Assembly: GCA_036563245.1 (NCBI GenBank)
Contig: DATCMU010000044.1
Coordinates: 41,179-105,178, forward strand
DNA length: 64,000 nucleotides
Reading direction: 5' to 3'
Source: DATCMU01 sp036563245
GTDB taxonomy: Bacteria; Pseudomonadota; Alphaproteobacteria; Rhizobiales; Devosiaceae
This document shows, one piece after another, positions 9,112 to 17,406 of this stretch. Each line of letters starts with the position of its first letter. Position 1 is the stretch's first letter. The position numbers and the translations under genes were made by a program. Below the pieces are notes generated by a model. It worked only from the letters and a program-made list of their open reading frames with translations, was not told the origin of the DNA and made no database searches.

Positions 9112-9732
9112 ATGAGTCGGAAGCGTTTTGAAAATCTCGATCCCGATCGCCAGCAGCGCCTGTTCGAAAGCGCCGCGGACGAGTTCGGCGCGCATGGCTA
9201 CGAGGCGGCCTCGCTCAATCGCATTCTCGAGAATTCGGGGATGAGCAAGAGCTCGCTCTATTACTATTTCGACGACAAGGCGGACCTGTTCACCTCGATG
9301 GTGGAGCGCTCGATTGCCTTTGTGTTCCGGGAGATCGGCGGCTTCGATCTTCAAAGCCTGACCGCCGAGAACTATTGGGACCAACTCGAAGCACTCTATC
9401 GCCGTGCCATTGCGCTCATGAGCCGGAATGCCTGGTATGTGAAACTGGGCCGGATGTTCTACCGGCTTCGTGGCAACCCAAAGGACCTGAAGGCCACGGG
9501 CCGAGCCTTCGAAAGCGCCCGACGCTGGGTGGTGCAGTTCATACGGCGCGGGCAGGAACTGGGCGTGGTGAGGACCGACCTGCCCGAGACACTGGTCATC
9601 GATGCGGTGATGGGGATCGGGGAGGCGCTCGACCATTGGGTGGTGGCGCATTGGGACGAACTGGAAGCCGATGAGCGGCTGCAGTCGGCCAGCGACCAGA
9701 TCGATCTGTTCAAGCGGCTGTTGTCGCCGTAA
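9112..9732 (+). CDS. TetR/AcrR-family transcriptional regulator
   Basis: The regulator has about 206 residues. Residues 10-60 form the TetR DNA-binding domain, with the helix-turn-helix seen as SGMSKSSLYYYFDDKADLF; the rest is a variable helical ligand domain. It is divergently placed from the LolA-like/ABC/barrel operon, with an inverted repeat between, so it probably represses that operon until an effector (perhaps a membrane-active compound) binds. The ATG at 9112 (MSRKRFENLDPDRQQ) best fits the family; an in-frame ATG at 9100 would add four residues. The ligand is unknown. Confidence 0.9.
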   Translation: MSRKRFENLDPDRQQRLFESAADEFGAHGYEAASLNRILENSGMSKSSLYYYFDDKADLFTSMVERSIAFVFREIGGFDLQSLTAENYWDQLEALYRRAIALMSRNAWYVKLGRMFYRLRGNPKDLKATGRAFESARRWVVQFIRRGQELGVVRTDLPETLVIDAVMGIGEALDHWVVAHWDELEADERLQSASDQIDLFKRLLSP

Positions 9733-9787
9733 GGGCAGGCGCTCGGCTGTCTGCGCCAGGTCAGGGTCCCAGGGGGCGCTCCGCCTT

Positions 9788-9815
9788 CACCCCACCCTGC
9801 CGCTGCGCTGCGTCC
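9788..9815 (-). repeat. Diverged copy of a dispersed intergenic repeat
   Basis: The 28 bases read CACCCCACCCTGCCGC followed by a degenerate half. They match, in reverse, the GCCGC-GAAG-CGGCAGGGTGGGGTG part of the repeat near 60100 with three differences. The copy lies in the 117-base spacer between tetR and the hydrogenase protease gene, where I see no gene. Confidence 0.45.
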
Positions 9816-9849
9816 AACTTATGGGGCGACCTTCGTGGTCCGTGCGGCC

Positions 9850-10302
9850 TCAGTCGGCTAATTCGCCAGCGATGCGCGCGACGAGTGCGTCAACGGCGGT
9901 GGCGACCTCGGCGGACGGGGCGGCGCCGGTCTCGAACGCCTTGCCCTCAATGGCGTAGACAATGCATTCGGGCGGCAGCGTGCCAAGAGTGCGGGCCAGT
10001 TCGACGGCCTCGGCCAGGCCAAACCCATGGGTGGAAAGCCCGAACGCCGCCTCCGGCAGGGGTGCGCGGACGACGTCGAACATCTTGATCGTACCCGGCG
10101 GCGCCCCCGAGACGGAGGCATCGACCAGAAAGACCTTTGCCGCGCCGTCCAGAAGTTCGAGGATCCGCGTCGCTTCGCCGTCGGTTTCACGGATCGTCAC
10201 ATGTGGTACCGCCATGGCACTGAGGCGTTGCGCCACGAGGCGTCCGGCGGCGTCGTCGCCACGGTCGGGATTGCCGATCCCGATGATGAGGGCTTGCGGC
10301 AA
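9850..10302 (-). CDS. [NiFe] hydrogenase maturation protease (peptidase family M52)
   Basis: The 150 residues match the HybD/HyaD/HoxW family, which trims the C-terminal peptide of the hydrogenase large subunit after nickel insertion. The N-terminus IGIGNPDRGDDAAG is diagnostic. The acidic and histidine residues that sense nickel appear as D16, D61 (FLVDAS) and H92 (STHGFG); position 16 is Asp where E. coli HybD has Glu. It is the last gene of the hydrogenase operon, eight bases after the large subunit, whose uncleaved 9-residue tail is its expected substrate. Confidence 0.93.
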   Translation of the reverse strand: MPQALIIGIGNPDRGDDAAGRLVAQRLSAMAVPHVTIRETDGEATRILELLDGAAKVFLVDASVSGAPPGTIKMFDVVRAPLPEAAFGLSTHGFGLAEAVELARTLGTLPPECIVYAIEGKAFETGAAPSAEVATAVDALVARIAGELAD

Positions 10303-10309
10303 GTTCAGG

Positions 10310-11611
10310 CTATCCCCGGTCGATTTCGAGCTTGAGGAAGTGCGTGGCGCAGGAAATGCAGGGGTCGTAATTGCGGATCGTCTGCTCGCAGCGATGCTGC
10401 AACTCGATTTCGGGCAGGTCGAGCATGTCGCCGACGAAACTCATCAAATCCTCTTCCATCGAGGCCTGGTTCTGCGATGTCGGCGGCACGATATTGGCCT
10501 CGGCAATGGTGCCGTCGGCCTCCAGCCGGTAACGGTGATAAAGCAGTCCGCGCGGTGCCTCGGTGGCACCGAAGCCAATTCCGGCCTTTACTTCATAGTC
10601 GACATGGGGGGCTTCGGGTTCCTCGTATGCGTCGATGATGCGCACCGCCTCGTCGAATGCGTAGAGCGTTTCGACCGCCCGGACGACGATCGAGCGATAG
10701 GGATTGCGGATTTCGCGCCCAAGCCCGGCCGTTTTCGCCGCATCGCGCGCCCGCTCCGATAATTGTTCGAAATTGAGGTTGTAGCGGGCAAGCGGGCCGC
10801 AGAGATAGGAGCGCCCGTCGAGCATGTGCGCCTGCAGCGCGTTCGAGTAGGGCACATGGCTTTCCGCGAAGTGTCGGGCGTAGTCGGAAGGGGGAATATC
10901 GAGCCCGGTGTTGGAGATGATGTTGCCCTCGTTGAACGGGTACTCGTCGGGGTGCCGCAAGGCGACGAAGACGTAGTCGCGCTCGTGGTCGGGAAAATCG
11001 AATTTCGACACCCATTCGACGAGCGCGCCCGCCTTGTCGCGGGCCACGACCAACCGCTCGCACAGCGGGGCCAAATCGCGCTTGCGCGGCACCTTGTAGA
11101 ATCCGCCCACGCGCACGTTGATGGGGTGGATTTCGCGGCCACCGACAAAGGTCATGATCTCGTTGCCGGCCTTTTTCAGATCGAGGGCAAGCTGGACCTC
11201 CGCGGGATGGTCCTTCGCCATCTCGATGCCGCCCGCATAGCCGAGGAAATCGGGCGCGTGCAGCATGGCGAGATGCAGCACGTGGCTTTCGATCCACTCT
11301 CCGCAATAGAGCAGGCGGCGCAGGGCGCGCAGCTGACCTTCGACCTTGACCCCGAACACGTTCTCCATGGCGTGCACGGAACTCATCTGGTAGGCGACCG
11401 GACAGATGCCACAGATGCGCGCCGTGATGTCGGGCGCTTCGGAATAGGCGCGTCCGCGCAGCATCGCCTCGAAGAAGCGGGGGGGCTCGAAGATGCGCAG
11501 TTCGGCACGTTCGACCTTGTTGTTGCGCACAACGACCTTGAAAGCGCCCTCTCCCTCGACGCGGGCCAGAAGGTCGACCTTGATGGTCTTTTTGCCGCTC
11601 TTGTCAGTCAT
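10310..11611 (-). CDS. hyhL: [NiFe] hydrogenase large (alpha) subunit, group 3b type
   Basis: This 433-residue subunit holds the NiFe active site, where H2 is split or formed. The N-terminal site is RICGIC (C67, C70) and the C-terminal site DPCISCATH (C418, C421, H424). After His424 come nine residues (FLKLEIDRG) that the neighbouring protease should remove. Overall sequence and operon partners (flavin, ferredoxin-like and small subunits) fit the cytosolic NAD(P)-linked group 3b rather than membrane uptake enzymes; there is no Tat signal on the small subunit. I chose the ATG at 11611, which overlaps the small-subunit stop; longer frames add non-family sequence. Confidence 0.95.
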   Translation of the reverse strand: MTDKSGKKTIKVDLLARVEGEGAFKVVVRNNKVERAELRIFEPPRFFEAMLRGRAYSEAPDITARICGICPVAYQMSSVHAMENVFGVKVEGQLRALRRLLYCGEWIESHVLHLAMLHAPDFLGYAGGIEMAKDHPAEVQLALDLKKAGNEIMTFVGGREIHPINVRVGGFYKVPRKRDLAPLCERLVVARDKAGALVEWVSKFDFPDHERDYVFVALRHPDEYPFNEGNIISNTGLDIPPSDYARHFAESHVPYSNALQAHMLDGRSYLCGPLARYNLNFEQLSERARDAAKTAGLGREIRNPYRSIVVRAVETLYAFDEAVRIIDAYEEPEAPHVDYEVKAGIGFGATEAPRGLLYHRYRLEADGTIAEANIVPPTSQNQASMEEDLMSFVGDMLDLPEIELQHRCEQTIRNYDPCISCATHFLKLEIDRG

Positions 11612-12380
11612 GGCGTGAACTTTCGTCCCGGAAGGCGGGCGCGTTGGCATTGAAGGTGCGGTAGAGGCGCTTCTGGTCGCGCGCGCTCACGCCAAGTTCG
11701 CCCAGGCGATTGGAAAGAGATGCCGGATTCGGCGTTTCCTTCGGGCCATAGCACCCGTAGCATCCGCGGTCGAAGGACGGGCACAGCGCGCCACAGCCGG
11801 CATGGGTGACCGGGCCGAGGCAAGGCGTGCCGTGGGCGACCATGACGCAGACATTGCCCTTGAGCTTGCACTCGATGCAGGTCGAATGCGGTGGCGTTGC
11901 GGGTCTGCGCCCGGCAAGGAAGGCCGAGATCACCTCGATCAACTGGTGCTTGGAGATCGGGCAACCGCGCAGTTCGAAATCGACCGGCACGTGGTCGGCG
12001 ATGGGCGTGGAGGTGGCAAGGGTCGAGATATAGTCGGGCCGCGCGTAGACAATCGACGTGAACTGCTTGACGTCGGCGAAGTTGCGTAGCGCCTGGATGC
12101 CGCCGGACGTGGCGCAGGCGCCGATGGTGACAAGGAATTTCGACCGCCGGCGGATGTCGTGGATGCGCTCGGCATCGTGCGGGGTGGTGATGGAACCCTC
12201 CACCAGGGTCAGGTCGTAGCGGCCCTTGTCGTCGGAACGGGTCGCTTCGGGAAAGAACGCGATGTCGATGGCGCCAGCGACCGCGAGCAGTTCATCCTCG
12301 CAATCGAGCAGGGTCAGCTGGCAGCCGTCGCAGGACGAAAACTTGAAGACCGCAAGCCTTGGTTTTTTCGCTTCAGCCAT
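11604..12380 (-). CDS. hyhS: [NiFe] hydrogenase small (delta) subunit, group 3b type
   Basis: This 258-residue subunit carries iron-sulfur clusters that pass electrons from the NiFe site to the flavin subunit. The proximal-cluster motif FSSCDGCQLTLLDCE (C17, C20) starts almost at the N-terminus, so there is no Tat signal and the enzyme is cytoplasmic. Later come GACATSGG, GCPISKHQL, CIECKLKGNVC and a cysteine-dense stretch (CGALCPSFDRGCYGCYGP). The ATG at 12380 lies one base after the hyhG stop; the stop overlaps the hyhL start. The longer open frame upstream was rejected as non-homologous. Confidence 0.95.
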   Translation of the reverse strand: MAEAKKPRLAVFKFSSCDGCQLTLLDCEDELLAVAGAIDIAFFPEATRSDDKGRYDLTLVEGSITTPHDAERIHDIRRRSKFLVTIGACATSGGIQALRNFADVKQFTSIVYARPDYISTLATSTPIADHVPVDFELRGCPISKHQLIEVISAFLAGRRPATPPHSTCIECKLKGNVCVMVAHGTPCLGPVTHAGCGALCPSFDRGCYGCYGPKETPNPASLSNRLGELGVSARDQKRLYRTFNANAPAFRDESSRHD

Positions 12381-12381
12381 C

Positions 12382-13215
12382 TCAGAGTTCCCTGACGGCA
12401 AGGAGTGGTGCGAGCCGCTCGAAGGTGAAAACCGGCCCGTCGCGGCAAATGAAAACCGGGCCGAACTGGCAGTGTCCGCAAAGCCCGACCGCACATTTCA
12501 TGTTGCGCTCCATGGAAAGGTATATGCGGTCCGCCACCACCCCGACGTCGCGCAGCCCCAATGCGGCAAAGCGCATCATGATCTCCGGACCGCAGACCAA
12601 AGCAATGGTGTTGGGCGGATCGAACGCGGCGTGGCGGAACAGCGTGGTGACGACGCCGACATGGCCGTGCCAGTCCGGTCCGGCGTGATCGACGGTGACC
12701 TCGACGTCCATGTCGAGGCGGCGGCGCCAGTTCTCAAGTTCGCGCCGGAACAGGATTTCGGCCGGGCCACGCGCGCCATAGAGCAGCGTGACATTGCCGT
12801 AACGGGCCCGGTTCGCCATCAGGTGGTAGAGCGCGGGCCTGAGCGGGGCGAGCCCGAGACCGCCGGCCACCACGACCACGTCCTGCCCGTCCGCCTCCGC
12901 CATCGGCCAGCCGATGCCGTATGGGCCGCGCACGCCGACCATTTCGCCGGCGGAAAGCCGGGTGAGCGCGGCGGATACCGGCCCCACCGCCCGGATGGTG
13001 TGCACAAGGCGCGTGGCATCGGTTGCATCGCCCGAAAAACTGATCGGAACCTCGCCGATACCCGGGAGCAGCAGCATGTTGAACTGGCCCGGCGCGAAAG
13101 GGGGTGTGTCCGGGGGAACCTCAAGATCGAGAGTGAACACGTCCGCGCCCTCGCGGCGCTTTTTCAGCACGCGCGCAAAGCGCGGCAGCATCGGATCGGT
13201 GGCGGCCAAGCTCAT
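12382..13215 (-). CDS. hyhG: Group 3b hydrogenase FAD/NAD(P)-binding (gamma) subunit
   Basis: The protein has about 277 residues and is related to ferredoxin-NADP reductase and PyrK. It has a flavin-binding barrel (about 10-100), an NAD(P)-binding domain with VVVVAGGLGLAPLRPALYHL and, near the C-terminus, a cysteine cluster (CAVGLCGHCQFG plus a later Cys) that binds a 2Fe-2S centre. In the complex it exchanges electrons with NAD(P)(H). The ATG at 13215 starts one base after the stop of the cNMP-binding gene; an in-frame codon at 13233 is possible but overlaps that gene more. Its NADP versus NAD preference cannot be read here. Confidence 0.93.
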   Translation of the reverse strand: MSLAATDPMLPRFARVLKKRREGADVFTLDLEVPPDTPPFAPGQFNMLLLPGIGEVPISFSGDATDATRLVHTIRAVGPVSAALTRLSAGEMVGVRGPYGIGWPMAEADGQDVVVVAGGLGLAPLRPALYHLMANRARYGNVTLLYGARGPAEILFRRELENWRRRLDMDVEVTVDHAGPDWHGHVGVVTTLFRHAAFDPPNTIALVCGPEIMMRFAALGLRDVGVVADRIYLSMERNMKCAVGLCGHCQFGPVFICRDGPVFTFERLAPLLAVREL

Positions 13216-13216
13216 T

Positions 13217-13684
13217 TCAGCTCCGGGCGCCATAGACGTCCAGCATCTGCAGCCGGGCCGAGTGCAGCCGCTCGACCAAAACCGGCGTGAAGCGCTTCAT
13301 CATCTCGTAGCCGAGGTCATGGTCGGCCTCGCATTTGTCGCGCAGGCACTTGGCGTCGATGGAAATGGCGCGGGTGAGTTCGAGCGCCTTGCCGTCGAAG
13401 GTCCAGCGATAGGGCGGCACCAGCCAGGCAAGCCCAACGATCTCGTCCGGCCCGATGGTCTGGAAGGTCACCGGCCCGCGTTCGGGAGATGCGATCTGCA
13501 GCGCAATGCGCCCGTGGCGTACCAGGAAAATCTGGTCGGTGGGTTCGCCTTCGCGGAACAGGTATTGCCCGGCCTCATAGCGCACGTTCCTGGCGCAGCC
13601 GGTGACCAGCTTGCGAAAATCCTCGCTGACGCCGGCAAAGAAACGGTGCTGGGCAAGGATGTGTTCGAGACTTTCTATGTCCAT
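13217..13684 (-). CDS. Stand-alone cyclic nucleotide-binding domain protein in the hydrogenase operon
   Basis: The 155 residues make up a single CRP-like sensor domain (about 20-125) with YEAGQYLFREGEPTDQIFLV, the first half of the cNMP-binding fold. A short helix follows, and there is no C-terminal helix-turn-helix, so it is unlikely to bind DNA by itself. It sits between hyhB and hyhG with tight spacing and its own ribosome-binding site (GGAGA before the ATG at 13684), so it is made with the hydrogenase. It may tune enzyme activity or assembly by binding a nucleotide or other ligand; this is inference. Residues that decide cAMP binding are not obvious. Confidence 0.85.
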   Translation of the reverse strand: MDIESLEHILAQHRFFAGVSEDFRKLVTGCARNVRYEAGQYLFREGEPTDQIFLVRHGRIALQIASPERGPVTFQTIGPDEIVGLAWLVPPYRWTFDGKALELTRAISIDAKCLRDKCEADHDLGYEMMKRFTPVLVERLHSARLQMLDVYGARS

Positions 13685-13695
13685 GCCGGTTCTCC

Positions 13696-14811
13696 TCAGG
13701 TGTTCTGCTGCTCGCGTATGGCGGCGACTTCCTCGGTGATGTCTATGCCCACCGGGCACCAGGTGATGCAGCGGCCGCACCCCACGCAGCCGGAGGTATC
13801 GAACTGGTCCAGCCATGTGGCGAGCTTGTGGGTCATCCACTGGCGATAGCGCGAACGCGTATCGGGGCGGACGCTGCCGCCATGGATATAGGTGAAATCG
13901 GTTGTGAAGCACGAATCCCAGCGCTGGACACGCTCTGTCTCGATGCCGGCGAGGTCGTTGCGGTCTTCCACGGTCGTGCAGAAACAGGTGGGGCAGACCA
14001 TGGTGCAATTGGCACAGGACAGGCACCGCTCGGCTACCTCGTCCCAGCGGGGATGATCGAGATTGGCGAGCAGCAGATCGTGCAGGTCGTCCGACTTCAT
14101 CGTCCGGCCCATGCTCGCCGTGGTCGCCTCGACTACCTTGGTGGCCATGCCGATATCGGCCTCGGTCGCGGCGCGGCCAGGCAGGCGCGCCAGCAGGGCC
14201 TCGCCCCTGTCGCTGCCGGCCTCAGCCAGTATTTCGCCCCGGTCGCCGAACTCGGTCAGTGCGATGTCATATCCGTCGCGCGCCTTGGGCCCGGTGTTCA
14301 TCGAAGCACAAAAGCAGGTGCCGCCGGCCCTTGAACAGTTGACGGCCACGAAGAACGCGCCCTCGCGCCGCGCTGCATAATGGGGGTCGACGTGGGGTCC
14401 GCCCGTGAAGACGCGATCCTGGATTTCGATGGCCGCGAGTTCGCAGGCGCGCACGCCGATGAAGGCAAAGGGCTCGGCAGGATCCTCGCCCGGCGTGACG
14501 GTGTAGGTATCGCCTTCGCGCCGTGTGCGCATCAGCGTCTGCATCGGCGGATGCAGGAATTTCTTCCAGGAATGCGGGCCAACCACATAGCCGAACAGCC
14601 TGGCATCGCCGGTCTGTTCGAGGCGATAGTGGCCGCCATCCTGCTCGTCGATCCAGCCTTCAGGCAGGTCGCCGGTCCCCTCGATATCGTCATAGACGAT
14701 GGCCTGGTCGGCGATCTGCGGCCCGATCGTGCGATAGCCTTCAGCCTTGAGCGCGGAGACCAGCGCATCAAGTCCGTCCCTTTCAATCACCCTGGTCGAA
14801 TGGGACGCCAT
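13696..14811 (-). CDS. hyhB: Group 3b hydrogenase iron-sulfur (beta) subunit
   Basis: This 371-residue subunit resembles sulfhydrogenase beta. The C-terminal half has two 4Fe-4S sets, CLSCANCTMVCPTCFC and CVGCGRCITWCPVGID, and an earlier CFCASMNTGP stretch. It links clusters of the small subunit to the flavin subunit. It is the promoter-proximal gene of the operon hyhB/cNMP protein/hyhG/hyhS/hyhL/protease. I chose the ATG at 14811, with GAGGAT upstream; an in-frame TTG at 14829 is a weaker choice. A FixK/Fnr-type box lies about 80 bases upstream of the start, which predicts induction at low oxygen. Confidence 0.93.
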   Translation of the reverse strand: MASHSTRVIERDGLDALVSALKAEGYRTIGPQIADQAIVYDDIEGTGDLPEGWIDEQDGGHYRLEQTGDARLFGYVVGPHSWKKFLHPPMQTLMRTRREGDTYTVTPGEDPAEPFAFIGVRACELAAIEIQDRVFTGGPHVDPHYAARREGAFFVAVNCSRAGGTCFCASMNTGPKARDGYDIALTEFGDRGEILAEAGSDRGEALLARLPGRAATEADIGMATKVVEATTASMGRTMKSDDLHDLLLANLDHPRWDEVAERCLSCANCTMVCPTCFCTTVEDRNDLAGIETERVQRWDSCFTTDFTYIHGGSVRPDTRSRYRQWMTHKLATWLDQFDTSGCVGCGRCITWCPVGIDITEEVAAIREQQNT

Positions 14812-14884
14812 TTGATCCTCGCCGTTCAATTACATCTTCAGTCTGGACAATGCCGTCATTTAAGCAGGCGCGCGCCGGCATGTC

Positions 14885-14898
14885 TTGACCAATATCAA
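14885..14898. promoter_or_regulatory. FixK/Fnr-type box between hyhB and ppsA
   Basis: TTGAC-CAAT-ATCAA matches the TTGAT-N4-ATCAA consensus at 9 of 10 positions. It lies about 80 bases upstream of hyhB and about 100 upstream of ppsA in the 182-base divergent spacer, closer to the hydrogenase operon. This suggests oxygen-responsive control of the hydrogenase, perhaps also of ppsA. Confidence 0.7.
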
Positions 14899-14993
14899 TG
14901 CCATGCCGGCCCTGGACACTAATGTGCGGCACACTGGCCCGGAGCGATCGCCCCGCGCAATCCGAACGATTTCCCGGTTAAGGACTTTCCGAT

Positions 14994-17381
14994 ATGAGCA
15001 CGACCGCACCCGCCGTAATCTGGTTCGACAAGCTGACCCGCAAGGATGTGCCGCTGGTTGGCGGCAAGAATGCCTCGCTGGGCGAGATGGTGAGCAATCT
15101 CGACAAGCGCGGCGTGCGCGTGCCGCACGGCTTCGCGACGACGGCAGACGCCTATTGGCATTATGTCAGGGCAAACGGTCTGCACGACACCGTGTCGGAT
15201 ACGCTTGACGATCTGGCTTCGGCAAGGATCACCCTTGCCGAAGCGGGCGCCACGATCCGCAAGGCCTTCATCAAGGGCGAATTCCCCGAGGACCTGGCCG
15301 CGGAAATCCGCTCGTCCTATGCCGAACTGTGCAAGCGGGCCGGCAAGGACAATGTCGATGTCGCGGTGCGCTCCAGCGCCACCGCCGAGGACTTGCCCGA
15401 CGCCAGCTTTGCGGGCCAGCAGGAAACCTATCTCAATATCAGGGGCGAAGCGGCGCTGCTCGACGCCTGCCGGCGCTGCTATGCATCGCTGTTTACCGAC
15501 CGCGCGATCTCGTATCGGACCGTCAAGAAATTCGATCACATGAAAGTCGCGCTCTCGATCGGGGTGCAGCTCATGGTCCGCTCGGACATCGGGGGATCGG
15601 GCGTGATGTTCTCGATCGACACCGAGACCGGTTTCGACAAGCTGGTGGTGATCAACGCCGCATGGGGGCTGGGTGAGAACGTGGTGCAGGGCGCCGTTGA
15701 TCCCGATGAATACGAAGTGTTCAAGCCGCTGCTCGCGAACGAGAAATTGTCCCCCATCATCGAGAAGAAGCTCGGCGCCAAGTCGATCAAGATGATCTAC
15801 GCCCATGGCGGTGAAAAACCGACGCGCAACGTCCCCACCTCGAAGGCGGAACGGGCCCGTTTCGTGCTCGACGACGGCGATATCCTGGCGCTTGCGCGCT
15901 GGGCGGCCACCATCGAGGCGCATTACGGCTGCCCCATGGACATGGAATGGGCCAAGGACGGCGAGACCGGCGAGTTGTTCATCGTGCAGGCGCGCCCCGA
16001 GACCGTGCAGTCGCGCAAGACCGGGGCGGGCCTGAGCTCCTACCGCATCTCCAGGAAGGGCAAGGTTCTCTCCAAGGGGCTCAGCATTGGCGACGCCATC
16101 GCGACCGGCCGGGTATGCCTGATCGAGGACGTCAAGGATATCGATCGTTTCATCGACGGTTCGATCCTGGTCACCAGGATCACGGATCCGGACTGGGTGC
16201 CGATCATGAAACGGGCGGCGGGCATCATCACCGATCACGGCGGGCGTACCTCTCACGCCGCAATCGTCAGCCGCGAACTTGGCCTGCCGGCAATCGTAGG
16301 GACCGGGGATGCCACCCATGTGCTGCATGACGACCAGGACGTGACGTTATCCTGCGCGGAAGGCGACGAAGGCTATATCTATGAAGGCATTGCCGAATAC
16401 GAAGTCGTCGAGATGTCCTTCGAGGACGTGCCGGAAACGCGCACCAAGGTGATGCTCAATCTTGGGAACCCGGCCGCCGCGTTCCGCTGGTGGCGGATTC
16501 CGGCCGACGGGGTGGGGCTGGCGCGCATGGAATTCGTGGTCTCCAACCACATCAAGGTGCACCCCATGGCGCTGATCGGTTTCGACGATCTCAAGGACGA
16601 AGAGGCCAAGAAGACCATCGAGGGCCTGACCCGGGGCTATTCGGACAAGACGGAGTATTTCGTCGACAATCTCGCCCGCGGCCTGGCCCGGATCGCCGCC
16701 GCCCGTTATCCGCATCCGGTCATCGTGCGTATGAGCGATTTCAAGACCAACGAATATGCGGGACTGATCGGCGGGGCGGAGTTCGAGCCCAGGGAAGAGA
16801 ACCCCATGATCGGGTTCCGCGGTGCATCGCGTTACTATTCGCCGCGTTACAAGGCCGGTTTTGCGCTGGAGTGCCGCGCGATCAAGAAGCTGCGCGAGGA
16901 AATGGGCTTCGAGAACGTGATCATGATGATCCCGTTCTGCCGTTCGACCGGCGAGGCCGACAAGGTTCTCGAGGTCATGGCTGAGAACGGGCTCAAGCGC
17001 GGCGAGAACGGCTTGCAGGTCTATGTGATGTGCGAAATCCCCTCGAACGTGATCCTTGCGTCCGAATTCGCCAAGCGGTTCGACGGGTTCTCCATCGGTT
17101 CGAATGACCTCACCCAGCTCACGCTTGGCGTTGATCGGGATTCGGGCGAACTGGCCGGCCTGTTCGACGAGCAGGACGCGGCGGTGAAGTGGATGATCGA
17201 GAACGTCATTCGCGAGGCGCACAAGGCGGGGGCCAAGGTGGGCCTTTGCGGGCAGGCGCCAAGCGATCACCCCGAGTTCGCCGAGTTCCTCGTCAAATGT
17301 GGCATCGATTCCATGTCGGTGAGCCCGGACAGCTTCATCGACGTCAAGAGCCACGTCGCGGCGGCGGAAAAGCGGAAATAG
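14994..17381 (+). CDS. ppsA: Phosphoenolpyruvate synthase
   Basis: This 795-residue enzyme makes PEP from pyruvate and ATP (giving AMP and phosphate), the first step of gluconeogenesis from pyruvate or lactate. The order is an N-terminal ATP-grasp-like domain (WFDKLTRKDVPLVGGKNASLG at the start), a swivelling phosphohistidine domain with GGRTSHAAIVSRELG (His421) and a C-terminal PEP/pyruvate barrel ending with GLCGQAPSDHP (Cys752). The length fits PpsA rather than pyruvate phosphate dikinase. It has AAGGA upstream and is divergent from the hydrogenase operon. Confidence 0.96.
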   Translation: MSTTAPAVIWFDKLTRKDVPLVGGKNASLGEMVSNLDKRGVRVPHGFATTADAYWHYVRANGLHDTVSDTLDDLASARITLAEAGATIRKAFIKGEFPEDLAAEIRSSYAELCKRAGKDNVDVAVRSSATAEDLPDASFAGQQETYLNIRGEAALLDACRRCYASLFTDRAISYRTVKKFDHMKVALSIGVQLMVRSDIGGSGVMFSIDTETGFDKLVVINAAWGLGENVVQGAVDPDEYEVFKPLLANEKLSPIIEKKLGAKSIKMIYAHGGEKPTRNVPTSKAERARFVLDDGDILALARWAATIEAHYGCPMDMEWAKDGETGELFIVQARPETVQSRKTGAGLSSYRISRKGKVLSKGLSIGDAIATGRVCLIEDVKDIDRFIDGSILVTRITDPDWVPIMKRAAGIITDHGGRTSHAAIVSRELGLPAIVGTGDATHVLHDDQDVTLSCAEGDEGYIYEGIAEYEVVEMSFEDVPETRTKVMLNLGNPAAAFRWWRIPADGVGLARMEFVVSNHIKVHPMALIGFDDLKDEEAKKTIEGLTRGYSDKTEYFVDNLARGLARIAAARYPHPVIVRMSDFKTNEYAGLIGGAEFEPREENPMIGFRGASRYYSPRYKAGFALECRAIKKLREEMGFENVIMMIPFCRSTGEADKVLEVMAENGLKRGENGLQVYVMCEIPSNVILASEFAKRFDGFSIGSNDLTQLTLGVDRDSGELAGLFDEQDAAVKWMIENVIREAHKAGAKVGLCGQAPSDHPEFAEFLVKCGIDSMSVSPDSFIDVKSHVAAAEKRK

Positions 17382-17406
17382 CGGCGCTGTCCCTGCCGGA
17401 TCGAAA

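Noticed and set aside
14919..16328. A 469-codon open frame on the minus strand
   Set aside because: It is antisense to ppsA and lacks any recognisable domain.
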